In this document: piece after piece, positions 9,179 to 19,738 of the stretch
Layout of the letters: each line of letters starts with the position of its first letter
Position numbering within the stretch: position 1 is the first letter of the stretch
Assembly: GCF_015767635.1 (NCBI RefSeq)
Contig: NZ_CP065230.1
Span: 1,488,001 to 1,552,000 of the forward strand
DNA from: Halomonas sp. A40-4
GTDB taxonomy: Bacteria; Pseudomonadota; Gammaproteobacteria; Pseudomonadales; Halomonadaceae
Direction: 5' to 3'
DNA length: 64,000 nt
Position numbers and translations under genes: made by a program
Notes under the pieces: generated by a model
Database searches by the model: none
What the model saw: only the letters and a program-made list of their open reading frames with translations
Told to the model about the DNA's origin: nothing

Positions 9179-11356
9179 ATGATCTATCAAGGCAATGCCA
9201 TCACGGTGGAGCGTCGTGACACCCAGGGTGGCAATGACATCGCAACGCTCACTTTCGATTTGAAAGATGAGTCCGTCAACAAGCTGTCCAGCGCCGTGGT
9301 GACAGAGCTGGGAGAAGCGGTAAAAGCCCTTCAGGCAGAAGCCGGTTTGCAGGGACTGGTCATTGGCAGTGCCAAAGAAGCCTTTATTGTCGGTGCTGAT
9401 ATTACCGAGTTCCACACCCTGTTCGATAAAGGCGAAGAGTACCTGGTGGAAATGAACCTCAAGGTTCATGACATCTTCAACGCCATTGAAGATTTACCTT
9501 TCCCCACGGTCACGGCGATCAACGGGCTGGCGTTGGGCGGCGGCTGCGAAGTACTGCTGACCACCGATTTCCGTGTGATGAGCGAAAAGGCCAAGATTGG
9601 CCTGCCGGAAACCAAGCTGGGCATTCTGCCGGGCTGGGGTGGTTGCGTTCGTCTGCCGCGGCTGATCGGCGCCGACAATGCGATTGAATGGATCGCCGGC
9701 GGTACGGAAAATCGTGCGGACGCTGCGCTCAAGATGGGAGCCGTCGATGCCGTCGTCGCCCATGAGCTGCTCGAAAGCGCCGCGCTGGATATCCTCGACC
9801 GCGCTAATGCCGGCGAGCTCGACTATCAAGCGCGCCGCGACGAAAAGACCAGCCCGCTCAAGCTCAATGCCATCGAGCAGATGATGGCGTTTGAAACCGC
9901 CAAGGGTTACGTGGCAGGCAAGGCGGGGCCGTACTATCCCGCGCCGGTCGAAGCCATCAAGGTAATCCAGAAGGGCGCTGGTGAGGAGCGTGGTCGCGCT
10001 CAGGCGATCGAGGCCAAGGCTTTTGCCAAGCTGGCGCTGAGCAGCGTGGCGTTCAACCTGGTGGGTCTGTTCCTCAACGACCAGGTGGTCAAGAAAAAAG
10101 GCAGCCAGTACGAGAAGCAGGCGCAGCCGGTCAACCAGACCGCGGTGCTGGGCGCGGGTATCATGGGCGGCGGTATCGCCTATCAAAGCGCCTCGAAAGG
10201 CACGCCCATCCTGATGAAAGATATCAAGGATGACGCCATCGAGCTGGGCCTCAAGGAAGCCCGCAAGCTGTTTGCCAAGCAGGTCGAGCGTAACAAGCTG
10301 ACCACCGAGCAAATGGCCGAGAAGCTGAGCAATATTCGCCCAACGCTCTCCTACGGCGATTTCGGCAATGTCGACCTGGTGGTCGAGGCCGTGGTCGAAA
10401 ACCCCAAGGTCAAGGACGCCGTGTTGACCGAAGTAGAAGGTATGGTCAGCGAGAATACGATTCTTACCTCTAACACCTCGACCATTTCCATCAACCGCCT
10501 GGCCAAGAACCTCCAGCGTCCGGAAAACTTCTGCGGCATGCACTTCTTCAACCCGGTGCACCGTATGCCGCTGGTGGAAGTAATCCGCGGTGAGAAAACC
10601 TCGGATGCCGCGGTAGCCGCCACGGTCGCCTACGCGCGTGCCATGGGCAAAACGCCGATCGTGGTCAACGACTGCCCCGGGTTTCTGGTCAACCGAGTGC
10701 TGTTCCCGTACTTCGGTGGTTTCAGCTTCCTGGTCGAGCAAGGCGCCGACTTCCAGCACGTCGACAAGGTAATGGAGAAGTTTGGCTGGCCGATGGGCCC
10801 TGCGTATCTGCTGGACGTGGTCGGTATGGATACGGCGGTTCACGCCAACGAGGTCATGGCCGAAGGCTTCCCGGATCGAATGGCCCGTGACGGCAAGACC
10901 GCCATCCAGGTCATGTACGACAACGAGCGCCTCGGTCAGAAGAATGACAAGGGCTTCTACACCTACGAAGAGGATAAAAAGGGTAAGCCCAAGAAAGTCA
11001 CCGATGAAGCGGCCTACACCTTGGTCAATGAAGTGGTGAAAGAGCACAAGGAGTTTTCGGACGAGGACATTATCGCCCGCATGATGGTGCCCCTCTGCCT
11101 GGAGACCGTGCGCTGCCTGGAAGACGGTATTGTCGCGACGCCCGCCGAAGCTGATATGGCGCTTATTTATGGTATCGGGTTCCCGCCGTTCCGCGGCGGG
11201 GCGTTGCGCTACATTGACGCCATGGGTGTGGCCGAGTTCGTCAAGCTGGCCGAAGGCCTGGCCGATGAGTTGGGACCGCTCTACGCGCCCACCGACAAGC
11301 TGCGCCAGATGGCTAAGAATGGCGAACGCTTTTATACCGCCGACGGTCAGGCCTAA
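9179..11356 (+). CDS. fadB: Fatty acid oxidation complex alpha subunit FadB
   Basis: Multifunctional beta-oxidation enzyme: enoyl-CoA hydratase/isomerase at the N-terminus and L-3-hydroxyacyl-CoA dehydrogenase at the C-terminus, acting in a complex with FadA. The hydratase glutamates sit in LGGGCEVLL and [15 protein letters not shown]; the NAD-binding loop is [11 protein letters not shown]; the dehydrogenase catalytic His is in [14 protein letters not shown] place the start at ATG 9179 ([11 protein letters not shown], 725 aa), matching known FadB N-termini, with a GGAGAGAG ribosome site; an upstream in-frame start at 9146 would add 11 residues. fadA follows after 21 bp. Confidence 0.96.
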   Translation: MIYQGNAITVERRDTQGGNDIATLTFDLKDESVNKLSSAVVTELGEAVKALQAEAGLQGLVIGSAKEAFIVGADITEFHTLFDKGEEYLVEMNLKVHDIFNAIEDLPFPTVTAINGLALGGGCEVLLTTDFRVMSEKAKIGLPETKLGILPGWGGCVRLPRLIGADNAIEWIAGGTENRADAALKMGAVDAVVAHELLESAALDILDRANAGELDYQARRDEKTSPLKLNAIEQMMAFETAKGYVAGKAGPYYPAPVEAIKVIQKGAGEERGRAQAIEAKAFAKLALSSVAFNLVGLFLNDQVVKKKGSQYEKQAQPVNQTAVLGAGIMGGGIAYQSASKGTPILMKDIKDDAIELGLKEARKLFAKQVERNKLTTEQMAEKLSNIRPTLSYGDFGNVDLVVEAVVENPKVKDAVLTEVEGMVSENTILTSNTSTISINRLAKNLQRPENFCGMHFFNPVHRMPLVEVIRGEKTSDAAVAATVAYARAMGKTPIVVNDCPGFLVNRVLFPYFGGFSFLVEQGADFQHVDKVMEKFGWPMGPAYLLDVVGMDTAVHANEVMAEGFPDRMARDGKTAIQVMYDNERLGQKNDKGFYTYEEDKKGKPKKVTDEAAYTLVNEVVKEHKEFSDEDIIARMMVPLCLETVRCLEDGIVATPAEADMALIYGIGFPPFRGGALRYIDAMGVAEFVKLAEGLADELGPLYAPTDKLRQMAKNGERFYTADGQA

Positions 11357-12559
<1,203 letters not shown>

Positions 12560-12580
12560 CCATGGCGTTAGCCAGAGCGT

Positions 12581-12611
12581 AAAACGGCACCCTTCGGGGT
12601 GCCGTTTTTTT
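12581..12611. terminator. Bidirectional rho-independent terminator
   Basis: Stem CGGCACCC/GGGTGCCG with a TTCG tetraloop, flanked by A4 on the left and T7 on the right, so it can end fadBA on the + strand and the deacetylase gene on the - strand. Confidence 0.9.
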
Positions 12612-12633
12612 CCGCAAGCGCTTGGGGTATCGG

Positions 12634-13728
12634 CTATTCGGCCTGAAAGGCGCTGCGATGGAAATTGGCCGCTGCCTCAACGTCTGCAATACCGCAGCTG
12701 TCCGGGACGGGGATTGTCTGGCCGGCAAGTACGGCAAGGACGGCGCGCGTCCCGTTGGCCAGCGATTCGAGGTTGTAGCCGCCTTCGAGCACAAAGACCA
12801 GGCGGCCGTCGCAGTGTTTTTCGGCCAGCTGCTGTAAAAAGCCGGTCAAGGCACCAAACCCGTCGTAGGAAACATTGAGGGCCAGGTCGTGCCAGTGCGG
12901 GTCAAAGCCGGCGGAGACAAGAATGATATCGGGTTTGAACCAGTCGGCTGCCGGCGCCAGGATGTCTCGAAACGCCTTGAGATAGGCTTCATCTCCGGCG
13001 CCCGCCGGTAACGGCACGTTGACGGTGGTGCCTTCGGCAAGGCCCGCGCCGACGTCATGCAGATGGCCGGAACCCGGATAGAAGGGCGCGGCGCGGTGGA
13101 TATCAAAAAACATCACGTCGGGCTCGGCCCAGAAAATATCCTGGGTGCCGTTGCCGTGGTGAGCATCCCAATCGACGATCAAGACCCTTTCGCACCCCAG
13201 AGCGCTGCGCGCATGCGCTGCCGCGACTGCCACATTGTTGAACAGACAAAAGCCCCGTGCGCGCACGGGCTCGGCGTGGTGACCTGGGGGGCGAACGAGG
13301 GCAAAGGCGCTCCGGGTACGTTTTTCCATGACGGCCTCAACGGCGGCAATGGCGGTGCCGGCAGCGACTTCGGCGGCGTCCACGCTGCCCGGTGACACGG
13401 CGGTGGTATCCACATCCAGCCAGGCATTCTTGCCTCTCAAATTGAAGATGTCGCTCAGGTAGGAGGTCGTGTGCACCCGGGCCAGCTGTTCATGGGTGGC
13501 AGCTTTGCCACCTTCGAAGACAAGCCCCTCGATTGGGGCTTTGTTGAGTAACTGTTGAATAGCTTTTAGCCGACCGGGGTGTTCCGGGTATTTCCAGGGA
13601 ACAGAGAGCCCCGACAGCAGCTGTCGAATCCGTTTATCAATGCGGTCAGGTAGAAAATCGGCATCAATATTGGGTTCGTGGGCAAGGACGCGATCATCAT
13701 AGAAGGCGATAACGTTATGCATGGTCAT
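12634..13728 (-). CDS. Histone deacetylase-family zinc hydrolase
   Basis: A 364-residue member of the arginase/deacetylase fold, probably removing acyl groups from polyamines, proteins or small amides. The catalytic His pair is in RPPGHHAEP and DWDAHHGNGTQ, zinc ligands are the Asp of VDWDAHH, the His of that motif and the Asp of SAGFDPHWHD, and the transition-state region is FVLEGGYNL. It resembles bacterial class II HDAC-like amidohydrolases rather than AcuC. ATG at 13728 and at 13722 are both possible starts. It sits tail-to-tail with fadA; a link to acyl-CoA metabolism is only suggestive. Confidence 0.88.
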   Translation of the reverse strand: MTMHNVIAFYDDRVLAHEPNIDADFLPDRIDKRIRQLLSGLSVPWKYPEHPGRLKAIQQLLNKAPIEGLVFEGGKAATHEQLARVHTTSYLSDIFNLRGKNAWLDVDTTAVSPGSVDAAEVAAGTAIAAVEAVMEKRTRSAFALVRPPGHHAEPVRARGFCLFNNVAVAAAHARSALGCERVLIVDWDAHHGNGTQDIFWAEPDVMFFDIHRAAPFYPGSGHLHDVGAGLAEGTTVNVPLPAGAGDEAYLKAFRDILAPAADWFKPDIILVSAGFDPHWHDLALNVSYDGFGALTGFLQQLAEKHCDGRLVFVLEGGYNLESLANGTRAVLAVLAGQTIPVPDSCGIADVEAAANFHRSAFQAE

Positions 13729-13822
13729 ATACCTGAGTTAGGGCGCGCGCAGTGCAGGCGTGTCACTTGTTGGTACCCCAAGCGCTAAAAAGGTTGCTTA
13801 TAGTAAGGCAGGCTTGACGGCG

Positions 13823-14284
13823 TTATACAATGCCATTATCCAGGCTAAACGCTAAATAGAGCCCCAACTCCTCCACCTGGGTGGCAAAATCATCCTGCCA
13901 CTCGCCCTGCAGGGTGAGTGGCGGCTGTACCCAGCGCCAGCGCAGGCCGGAAACGATGCTCTCAACCGCTCGTCTAGTGCCTGTACCGTCAAGCCCGGCA
14001 CGAATGTACAGGGCACATGGCAGGCCCTGTTTTTCCTCTATGACCCCGTAGTAGCTGCGATCGAAAAAATCCTTGAGCGCACCGCTCATGTAACCCAGGT
14101 TTTCCGTGGTACCTAACAGTATGCCATCGCAGGCCACTACATCGTCAGGACCGGCTTCGAAAGGGGTCTTGACAACGCATCGCACGTTTTCAAGGTCGCT
14201 GTGCGTCGCGCCGCGATAGGCAGCATCACTGAGCGCCTGGGTATTCGGTGAAGGGGTATGAGCAACGATAAGTAGTTGTTTCAT
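13823..14284 (-). CDS. Flavodoxin-like oxidoreductase
   Basis: A 153-residue cytoplasmic protein. It opens with LLIVAHTPSPNTQALSDA, the phosphate-binding loop position of flavodoxin-fold proteins, and has TTENLGYMSGALKDFFDRSYY, the flavin-ring loop common in NADPH-dependent FMN reductase and flavodoxin-like families. I expect FMN binding; the electron partners are unknown. It is divergent from the DCC-family gene 78 bp away, and both are candidate redox genes. Confidence 0.72.
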   Translation of the reverse strand: MKQLLIVAHTPSPNTQALSDAAYRGATHSDLENVRCVVKTPFEAGPDDVVACDGILLGTTENLGYMSGALKDFFDRSYYGVIEEKQGLPCALYIRAGLDGTGTRRAVESIVSGLRWRWVQPPLTLQGEWQDDFATQVEELGLYLAFSLDNGIV

Positions 14285-14362
14285 TAGTTAACCTGTGGGG
14301 ATGAGGTTTGCGTCTTTGCAGCGACATGCCACACTAAGCGTTAACCTATTCCAAGAGCCTAT

Positions 14363-14740
14363 ATGCCCACGAATGCCATGATCAATGTGTATTACGATGC
14401 GATCTGCCCTGGCTGTCGCAAGGATCGACGGCGCTTTGAACGCTGGGCAGGCAAGCGTGCCAGAGATATTGATTGGCTCGATGTGACCGAGCATCAGCAG
14501 CTTCTGCGCGACAAGGGGATTGCGCCGGAAGCAGCTTTGCGATCGTTGCATATCGAGCTGAGTGACGGGCGCATGATTGAGGGTATTGATGCTTATCGAT
14601 TACTCATGCAGCGTATACCGTTATTTTATCCCGTGGCATGGTTGATTGGTTTGCCTGGTATCAAGCAGGCGCTGCGTCGTTACTACGATCACTGGGTGAA
14701 GAAGCGCTTGGAGCGTGAGGGCCGCTGGCCGCCCCAATAA
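14363..14740 (+). CDS. DCC-family thiol-disulfide oxidoreductase (DUF393)
   Basis: A 125-residue protein with the DUF393 signature: VYYDAICPGCRKD near the N-terminus, where a CxxC pair follows the YD dipeptide, and a later DAYRLLMQRIPLFYPVAWL segment. The family is predicted to be thioredoxin-like, but no substrate is established. ATG at 14363 gives the normal length; a second ATG follows four codons later. It precedes the PEBP-family gene by 91 bp. Confidence 0.83.
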   Translation: MPTNAMINVYYDAICPGCRKDRRRFERWAGKRARDIDWLDVTEHQQLLRDKGIAPEAALRSLHIELSDGRMIEGIDAYRLLMQRIPLFYPVAWLIGLPGIKQALRRYYDHWVKKRLEREGRWPPQ

Positions 14741-14831
14741 GGCATTCTGTCGCCTGATGACATTGACAACGACGCGCTTTTCGACAAGGCTTTTGGCACT
14801 TCTCACTGGATGATCAAGGAGAAAGAAAGCT

Positions 14832-15308
14832 ATGGCGTTTGCTCTATCTTCAATGCAGGTAACCAGCAGTGCTTTTGCGAATCATCAAGCGATTCCGGCT
14901 AAACATAGTGCCGAGCAAGATGATGTATCGCCTGCACTGGCTTGGCAGGGCGCACCTGACGGTACCAAGGGGTTCGCCGTTGTGTGCCACGATCCCGATG
15001 CGCCGCTTGTTAAAGACGGCACCTACGGGTTTGTTCATTGGGTGCTGTATAACCTGCCGGGCGATCTCAACGAGCTGAGTGAAAATACGGCGCTGGGTAC
15101 CGCCGGTGCCAATGACTTCGGCAACCAGGGGTATGGTGGTCCCATGCCGCCAGAAGGCCATGGTACGCATTATTATTATTTTTGGGTGCTGGCGCTGGAC
15201 CATCAAACGGCCTTGCCCGAGGGCCTGACACTCGCCGAGTTGCTGCGTGAAATTGAACCGAACCTGCTAGGTATGAATCGACTGGTCGGCACCTATCAGC
15301 GCGACTGA
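14832..15308 (+). CDS. YbhB/YbcL-type PEBP (Raf kinase inhibitor-like) protein
   Basis: A 158-residue phosphatidylethanolamine-binding-protein fold. Visible family motifs are SPALAWQGAPDGTKGFAVVCHDPDAP, where DPDAP forms the anion-binding site, FVHWVLYNLP and GYGGPMPPEGHGTHYYYF. The molecular role in bacteria is not settled. There is no signal peptide, so it should be cytoplasmic. An AAGGAGAAAG ribosome site precedes ATG. A rho-independent terminator lies 51 bp after the stop. Confidence 0.9.
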   Translation: MAFALSSMQVTSSAFANHQAIPAKHSAEQDDVSPALAWQGAPDGTKGFAVVCHDPDAPLVKDGTYGFVHWVLYNLPGDLNELSENTALGTAGANDFGNQGYGGPMPPEGHGTHYYYFWVLALDHQTALPEGLTLAELLREIEPNLLGMNRLVGTYQRD

Positions 15309-15358
15309 TGCTGCCATAGTAACCGGGAAGCACCATTCTCCCATCGTTTTTTGACGAA

Positions 15359-15386
15359 ACCCGCGAATTTACTCGCGGGTTTTTTT
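15359..15386 (+). terminator. Rho-independent terminator after the PEBP gene
   Basis: Stem ACCCGCGA/TCGCGGGT with a six-base loop, followed by T6. It separates the PEBP gene from the suf promoter region. Confidence 0.88.
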
Positions 15387-15409
15387 CGCTCAGCATCTCG
15401 ATAGTTTTA

Positions 15410-15434
15410 TTGAATGATAATGATTAGCTTTTTT
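15410..15434. promoter_or_regulatory. Fur-like box upstream of the suf operon
   Basis: TTGAATGATAATGATTAGC and the register six bases later each match 14 of 19 positions of the Fur consensus, suggesting overlapping Fur sites and iron control of Fe-S assembly. It lies about 90 bp upstream of the proposed promoter. Confidence 0.5.
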
Positions 15435-15497
15435 GATGTTATCAGCGGCGAACGTGTCAGGAAATTGCGCTATTTGATAAGGAATTTGCAGAAGGGC

Positions 15498-15540
15498 TTC
15501 ACATCAAATTTATACAGGACTAAAATGGTCCTCAATTGAG
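15498..15540 (+). promoter_or_regulatory. suf promoter with regulator dyad over the -10
   Basis: TTCACA (15498-15503) and TAAAAT (15521-15526) are separated by 17 bp, a good sigma-70 promoter. The -10 is enclosed by the inverted repeat AGGAC-N7-GTCCT (15516-15532), reminiscent of IscR/Rrf2 sites, followed by the palindrome CTCAATTGAG (15531-15540). Binding of the first gene product here would block its own transcription. Confidence 0.65.
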
Positions 15541-15576
15541 TGGACAGGCCAAATGCAATGGCTAATGGGAGTCGAC

Positions 15577-16041
15577 ATGCTTAAGCTTTCCCGGCTGACA
15601 GACTATGCCGCCGTGGTCATGGCGCAGATTGCTCGTCAGCCACAGGCGTCACATGCGGCGGCAGACTTGGCCGATGCGGTGCAGCTGCCTCATCCGACGG
15701 TAAGCAAAACGCTCAAAATGCTGGTAAAAGCAGGACTTCTTGAATCACAGCGTGGCGCCCAGGGTGGCTACCTGCTCGCTCGGCCTGCTTCCCAGATTAC
15801 GGCGGCAGACATTATCTCCGCGATTGAAGGCCCAGTGGCAATGACCGAGTGCAGCCAGGCAGAAGGTGACTGCGATCTCGTGGCCACCTGTGGCGTGGCG
15901 GACAACTGGCAGCGCGTATCGCTTGCCATCCGCACACTGCTTGAAAGCGTGACGCTTGCACATTTGGCCGATACCACGCCGATCAAGCTACCCGTACAGC
16001 TACCAATTCAAAGCATAAGTCTATCGGCAGCTACTGCATGA
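15577..16041 (+). CDS. Rrf2-family suf operon regulator
   Basis: First gene of the suf operon. The 154-residue protein has the Rrf2 winged helix ([19 protein letters not shown], then [23 protein letters not shown] and the wing [11 protein letters not shown]) and three cysteines near residues 90-105 ([18 protein letters not shown]) that could hold an Fe-S cluster, as in IscR. This matches the SUF-system regulator subfamily known from xanthomonads and pseudomonads. The start is ATG 15577, six bases after GGGAG, rather than an upstream ATG at 15553. I infer that it senses Fe-S status and represses the dyad-containing promoter. Confidence 0.88.
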   Translation: MLKLSRLTDYAAVVMAQIARQPQASHAAADLADAVQLPHPTVSKTLKMLVKAGLLESQRGAQGGYLLARPASQITAADIISAIEGPVAMTECSQAEGDCDLVATCGVADNWQRVSLAIRTLLESVTLAHLADTTPIKLPVQLPIQSISLSAATA

Positions 16042-16120
16042 CCAGCATGGCCGATACAGGCACTTATCTCTTATTGACGGCGAGCTAACCTCGCCACCCA
16101 ACTGCCCGGAGGGTATGACC

Positions 16121-17563
16121 ATGGCAACCGAAGAAATGGAACAGTTGGTTCGTCGCGATTACAAAGAAGGCTTTGTAACTGATATCGAAAGCGACACCCT
16201 GCCACCTGGCCTGGACGAAAACACCATCGCCTTTATTTCTAAAAAGAAAGGCGAGCCGGAGTGGATGCTGGAGTGGCGTCTTGAGGCGTTCCACAAATGG
16301 CAGGAAATGAAAGAGCCATCCTGGGCGCACCTGAATTATCCGCCGATCGATTACCAGTCGATTTCCTACTTCAGTGCACCGAAGCGTCCCGAAGATCGTC
16401 CCCAGAGCCTCGACGAAGTCGATCCCAAGCTACTGGAAACCTACGAGAAACTGGGCATTCCGCTGCATGAGCGGGCAGCGCTTGCCGGTGTTGCGGTAGA
16501 TGCCGTGTTTGACTCGGTGTCGGTCGCCACGACGTTCAAGGAGCAATTGGCAGAAGCCGGGGTGATCTTTTGTTCGATTTCTGAGGCGATTCGCGATTAT
16601 CCAGAACTGGTCAAACAGTACCTGGGGACCGTGGTGCCGCAGAACGACAACTATTTTGCGGCGTTGAACTCTGCCGTGTTCACCGACGGGTCCTTTGTCT
16701 TCGTGCCGGAAGGCGTGACCTGCCCGATGGAGCTGTCGACCTACTTCCGTATCAATGCGGCCAACACCGGCCAGTTCGAACGTACGCTGATCATCTGTGA
16801 AAGCCGGGCTCAGGTTTCCTATCTGGAAGGCTGCACCGCGCCAATGCGCGATGAAAACCAGCTGCACGCGGCGGTGGTAGAGCTTGTTGCATTGGACGAT
16901 GCCTATATCAAGTATTCCACGGTCCAGAACTGGTATCCCGGTGATGAAGACGGCAAGGGCGGCATTTACAATTTTGTGACCAAGCGTGGCGAATGCCGCG
17001 GCGCGCGTTCGCGGATCAGCTGGACGCAGGTGGAAACCGGGTCAGCCATCACCTGGAAGTACCCCTCCTGCGTACTACGCGGTAAAGACAGTATCGGCGA
17101 GTTCTATTCTGTCGCCGTGACGAATGGGCGCCAGCAGGCCGATACCGGTACCAAGATGATCCACATCGGGGAGGGCACCCGCTCCTATATCGTTGCCAAG
17201 GGTATCTCTGCCGGCAAGAGCGATCAGTCCTACCGCGGTCTGGTGAAAATCGGCCCACGCGCCAAAGGAGCCCGTAACTTTACCCAGTGCGACTCGCTGC
17301 TGATTGGTGACAAGTCAGGTGCGCATACCTTCCCGTACCAGGAAATAGGTAACAGCACGGCCAAAATTGAACACGAAGCGACCACGTCCAAAATTGGTGA
17401 AGACCAGCTGTTCTACTGTCAGAGCCGGGGTATCACCGAGGAAGACGCGGTCAGCATGATCGTTAACGGCTTCTGCAAGGATGTGTTCCAGGAATTGCCG
17501 ATGGAGTTCGCGGTCGAGGCCGAGGCGCTCCTGAACGTGACACTGGAAGGCGCGGTAGGCTAA
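16121..17563 (+). CDS. sufB: Fe-S cluster assembly scaffold SufB
   Basis: SufB is the cluster-building subunit of the SufBC2D complex. The 480-residue protein contains [27 protein letters not shown], the beta-helix core, and the ligand cysteine region [15 protein letters not shown]; it ends with [18 protein letters not shown], a typical SufB C-terminus. ATG 16121 is preferred over ATG 16115 because GGAGG at 16108-16112 is eight bases from it and too close to the other. A 74-bp gap separates it from sufC. Confidence 0.96.
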   Translation: MATEEMEQLVRRDYKEGFVTDIESDTLPPGLDENTIAFISKKKGEPEWMLEWRLEAFHKWQEMKEPSWAHLNYPPIDYQSISYFSAPKRPEDRPQSLDEVDPKLLETYEKLGIPLHERAALAGVAVDAVFDSVSVATTFKEQLAEAGVIFCSISEAIRDYPELVKQYLGTVVPQNDNYFAALNSAVFTDGSFVFVPEGVTCPMELSTYFRINAANTGQFERTLIICESRAQVSYLEGCTAPMRDENQLHAAVVELVALDDAYIKYSTVQNWYPGDEDGKGGIYNFVTKRGECRGARSRISWTQVETGSAITWKYPSCVLRGKDSIGEFYSVAVTNGRQQADTGTKMIHIGEGTRSYIVAKGISAGKSDQSYRGLVKIGPRAKGARNFTQCDSLLIGDKSGAHTFPYQEIGNSTAKIEHEATTSKIGEDQLFYCQSRGITEEDAVSMIVNGFCKDVFQELPMEFAVEAEALLNVTLEGAVG

Positions 17564-17637
17564 GTGCGCGCTACGGTACCAGACAACTTTTATGAGCGTC
17601 GCGTAAGCGATCTGTAAGCATTTGAAGGGTTTTTACT

Positions 17638-18387
17638 ATGTTGGAAGTTAAAGATTTACACGTCACCGTCGAAGGCAGCGAGATTCTCAAAGGCCTCAGT
17701 CTGACAATCAACGAGGGTGAAGTGCATGCGCTGATGGGCCCTAACGGCGCGGGTAAATCCACGTTGTCGGCGGTAATTGCGGGCAAGGATGGCTACGAGG
17801 TCACCCAGGGCAGCATTACCTTCAAGGGTCAGGACGTGCTGGAAATGGAAATCGAAGAGCGTGCCCAGGCGGGCCTGCTGTTGGGTTTCCAGTACCCGGT
17901 CGAAATTCCCGGGGTGAAAAATATCTACCTTCTCAAAGCCGCCCTCAACGCCCAGCGTGCCGCACGTGGTGAAGACGAGTTGCCAGCACCTGAGTTCATG
18001 AAGCTGGTGAAAGAGAAGCTTGGCCTGATGAAGATGGATGCCAGCTTTTTGCAGCGTGCGGTCAACGAAGGCTTTTCTGGCGGCGAGAAGAAGCGCAACG
18101 AAATTCTGCAAATGCTGGTGCTGCAACCCAAGCTCGCCATGCTTGACGAGATTGACTCGGGGCTTGATATCGACGCCATGAAAGTCGTTGCCGACGGGGT
18201 CAACAGCCTGCGCGCCCAAGACCGCGCGATTCTGCTGGTGACCCACTACCAGCGCCTGCTCGATTACATCGTCCCGGACAAGGTTCACGTTCTGGTCGAC
18301 GGGCGCATTGTCAAAACCGGCGATGCAGAGCTTGCCAAAGAGCTGGAAGCCAACGGGTACGAAGGCATTGAGGAGTCTGCGGCATGA
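17638..18387 (+). CDS. sufC: Fe-S assembly ATPase SufC
   Basis: ABC-type ATPase that powers conformational change in SufBC2D. Walker A GPNGAGKST, signature SGGEKKRNEILQM and Walker B LAMLDEIDSGLDID, with the SufC-specific ERAQAGLLLGFQYPVEIPGV, are all present in 249 residues. The stop overlaps the sufD start as ATGA, so translation of the two subunits is probably coupled. Confidence 0.97.
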   Translation: MLEVKDLHVTVEGSEILKGLSLTINEGEVHALMGPNGAGKSTLSAVIAGKDGYEVTQGSITFKGQDVLEMEIEERAQAGLLLGFQYPVEIPGVKNIYLLKAALNAQRAARGEDELPAPEFMKLVKEKLGLMKMDASFLQRAVNEGFSGGEKKRNEILQMLVLQPKLAMLDEIDSGLDIDAMKVVADGVNSLRAQDRAILLVTHYQRLLDYIVPDKVHVLVDGRIVKTGDAELAKELEANGYEGIEESAA

Positions 18388-19724
18388 GCGACACGCAAAC
18401 GTTTTTGGACACGCTGAACGCGCGTAGCCAACAGCGCGATGCAGAGCCGACCTGGATCGCGGCTCGCCGCCAGGCTGGCGCGGCGCGCTTCGAGGCTGTT
18501 GGCTTCCCCACTCGCCGTGATGAAGAGTGGAAATACACCGATGTTCGCTCTATTGCCCAGGGCAATTTTGCCCTGGCGGAAAGTGCCGAGTTCTCCCAGG
18601 CCCAGGCAGCCGCATTGACGCTGCCCCTGGATGCCTACCGGCTGACGTTTGTCGACGGCGTGTTTTCATCAGCGCTGTCTGATCTGGAGGCACTGCCCGA
18701 TAGCGTTCAGGTGCTGCCGTTGTCCAAGGCCCTGACCGACAATCATGAAGCCGTTGGCGGGCCGCTGGGTCGTCTGACAAGCGTTGATTTTTCCGCCTTT
18801 GCGGCACTAAATACGGCGTTTATGGAAGAAGGTGCCGTGGTACGCATCGCACCGGGGACAGTGGTGGAAAAGCCCATTCTGCTGCAATTCCTTTCCCGTG
18901 CCGGTACGCCAGTGATGAGCCATCCGCGTATTCTGGTAGAAGCGGGTAGCCGCAGCGAAGCGACGCTGATCGAACATTATGCCGGTCAAACCGATGCCAC
19001 GAATTTCACCAACGTGGTGGCTGAGCTGATGCTGGACCGTGGTGCGATTCTGAACCACTACAAGCTTCAGGAAGCACCGCTGGGCGATATGCACGTGGCG
19101 AGTATCCATGTCGAGCAAGGCCGCGATACCCGGTATAGCTCCTACAACCTGAATCTGGGCGGTGCGCTGGTGCGTAACGACCTGATCAGTGACTTGAACG
19201 GCCAGGGGGCTGAAACCAACTTCCTCGGGCTGTTCTTTGGCCAGGGTCGCCAGCATGTCGATAATCACACCAAGGTCAATCATAATGCGCCACTGACGTT
19301 CTCCAACGAGAACTACAAGGGCATTCTGGATGACCGTGCCCACGGCGTGTTTAACGGCAAGGTATATGTCAAACGCGACAGCCAGAAGATAGAAGGTTTC
19401 CAGAGCAACCAGAACCTGCTGCTTTCCGACCGTGCTCACATCGACGCCAAGCCTGAGCTTGAAATCTACGCGGACGACGTCAAGTGCTCCCACGGCACGA
19501 CCACCGGCCAGCTTGATGAAGAAGCCATCTACGCATTGCGCACCCGGGGAATCGACGAAGCGACCGCTCGCGGTCTACTGACACTGGCGTTTGCCGGTGA
19601 AGTGCTGGAGCAGGTGGCGCTGGATGCCGTGGCCGAGCGCGTGGAGCTTGCCGTCGCCGGTAAATTGCCAGAGCGTTTCAACCTTGCCGGGTTGGTAGAA
19701 GCAGCGGTTTCGCTCAACGACTAA
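18384..19724 (+). CDS. sufD: Fe-S assembly protein SufD
   Basis: Structural partner of SufB in the SufBC2D scaffold, 446 residues. The C-terminal beta-helix includes HNAPLTFSNENYKGILDDRAHGVFNGKVYV and DDVKCSHGTTTGQLDEEAIYALRTRGI, which holds the conserved His used for cluster formation with SufB. It starts within the sufC stop codon and is followed 14 bp later by sufS with its own AAGGAG site. Confidence 0.95.
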   Translation: MSDTQTFLDTLNARSQQRDAEPTWIAARRQAGAARFEAVGFPTRRDEEWKYTDVRSIAQGNFALAESAEFSQAQAAALTLPLDAYRLTFVDGVFSSALSDLEALPDSVQVLPLSKALTDNHEAVGGPLGRLTSVDFSAFAALNTAFMEEGAVVRIAPGTVVEKPILLQFLSRAGTPVMSHPRILVEAGSRSEATLIEHYAGQTDATNFTNVVAELMLDRGAILNHYKLQEAPLGDMHVASIHVEQGRDTRYSSYNLNLGGALVRNDLISDLNGQGAETNFLGLFFGQGRQHVDNHTKVNHNAPLTFSNENYKGILDDRAHGVFNGKVYVKRDSQKIEGFQSNQNLLLSDRAHIDAKPELEIYADDVKCSHGTTTGQLDEEAIYALRTRGIDEATARGLLTLAFAGEVLEQVALDAVAERVELAVAGKLPERFNLAGLVEAAVSLND

Positions 19725-19738
19725 TCAAGGAGCTATCG

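Noticed and set aside
9494-11047. Long antisense reading frame (517 codons) across fadB
   Set aside because: It is the mirror of the FadB coding sequence, whose motifs are complete; no recognisable protein family in the antisense product.
17656-19493. Long antisense frames across sufC and sufD
   Set aside because: Artefacts of GC-rich codon structure; the sense frames carry all family motifs.
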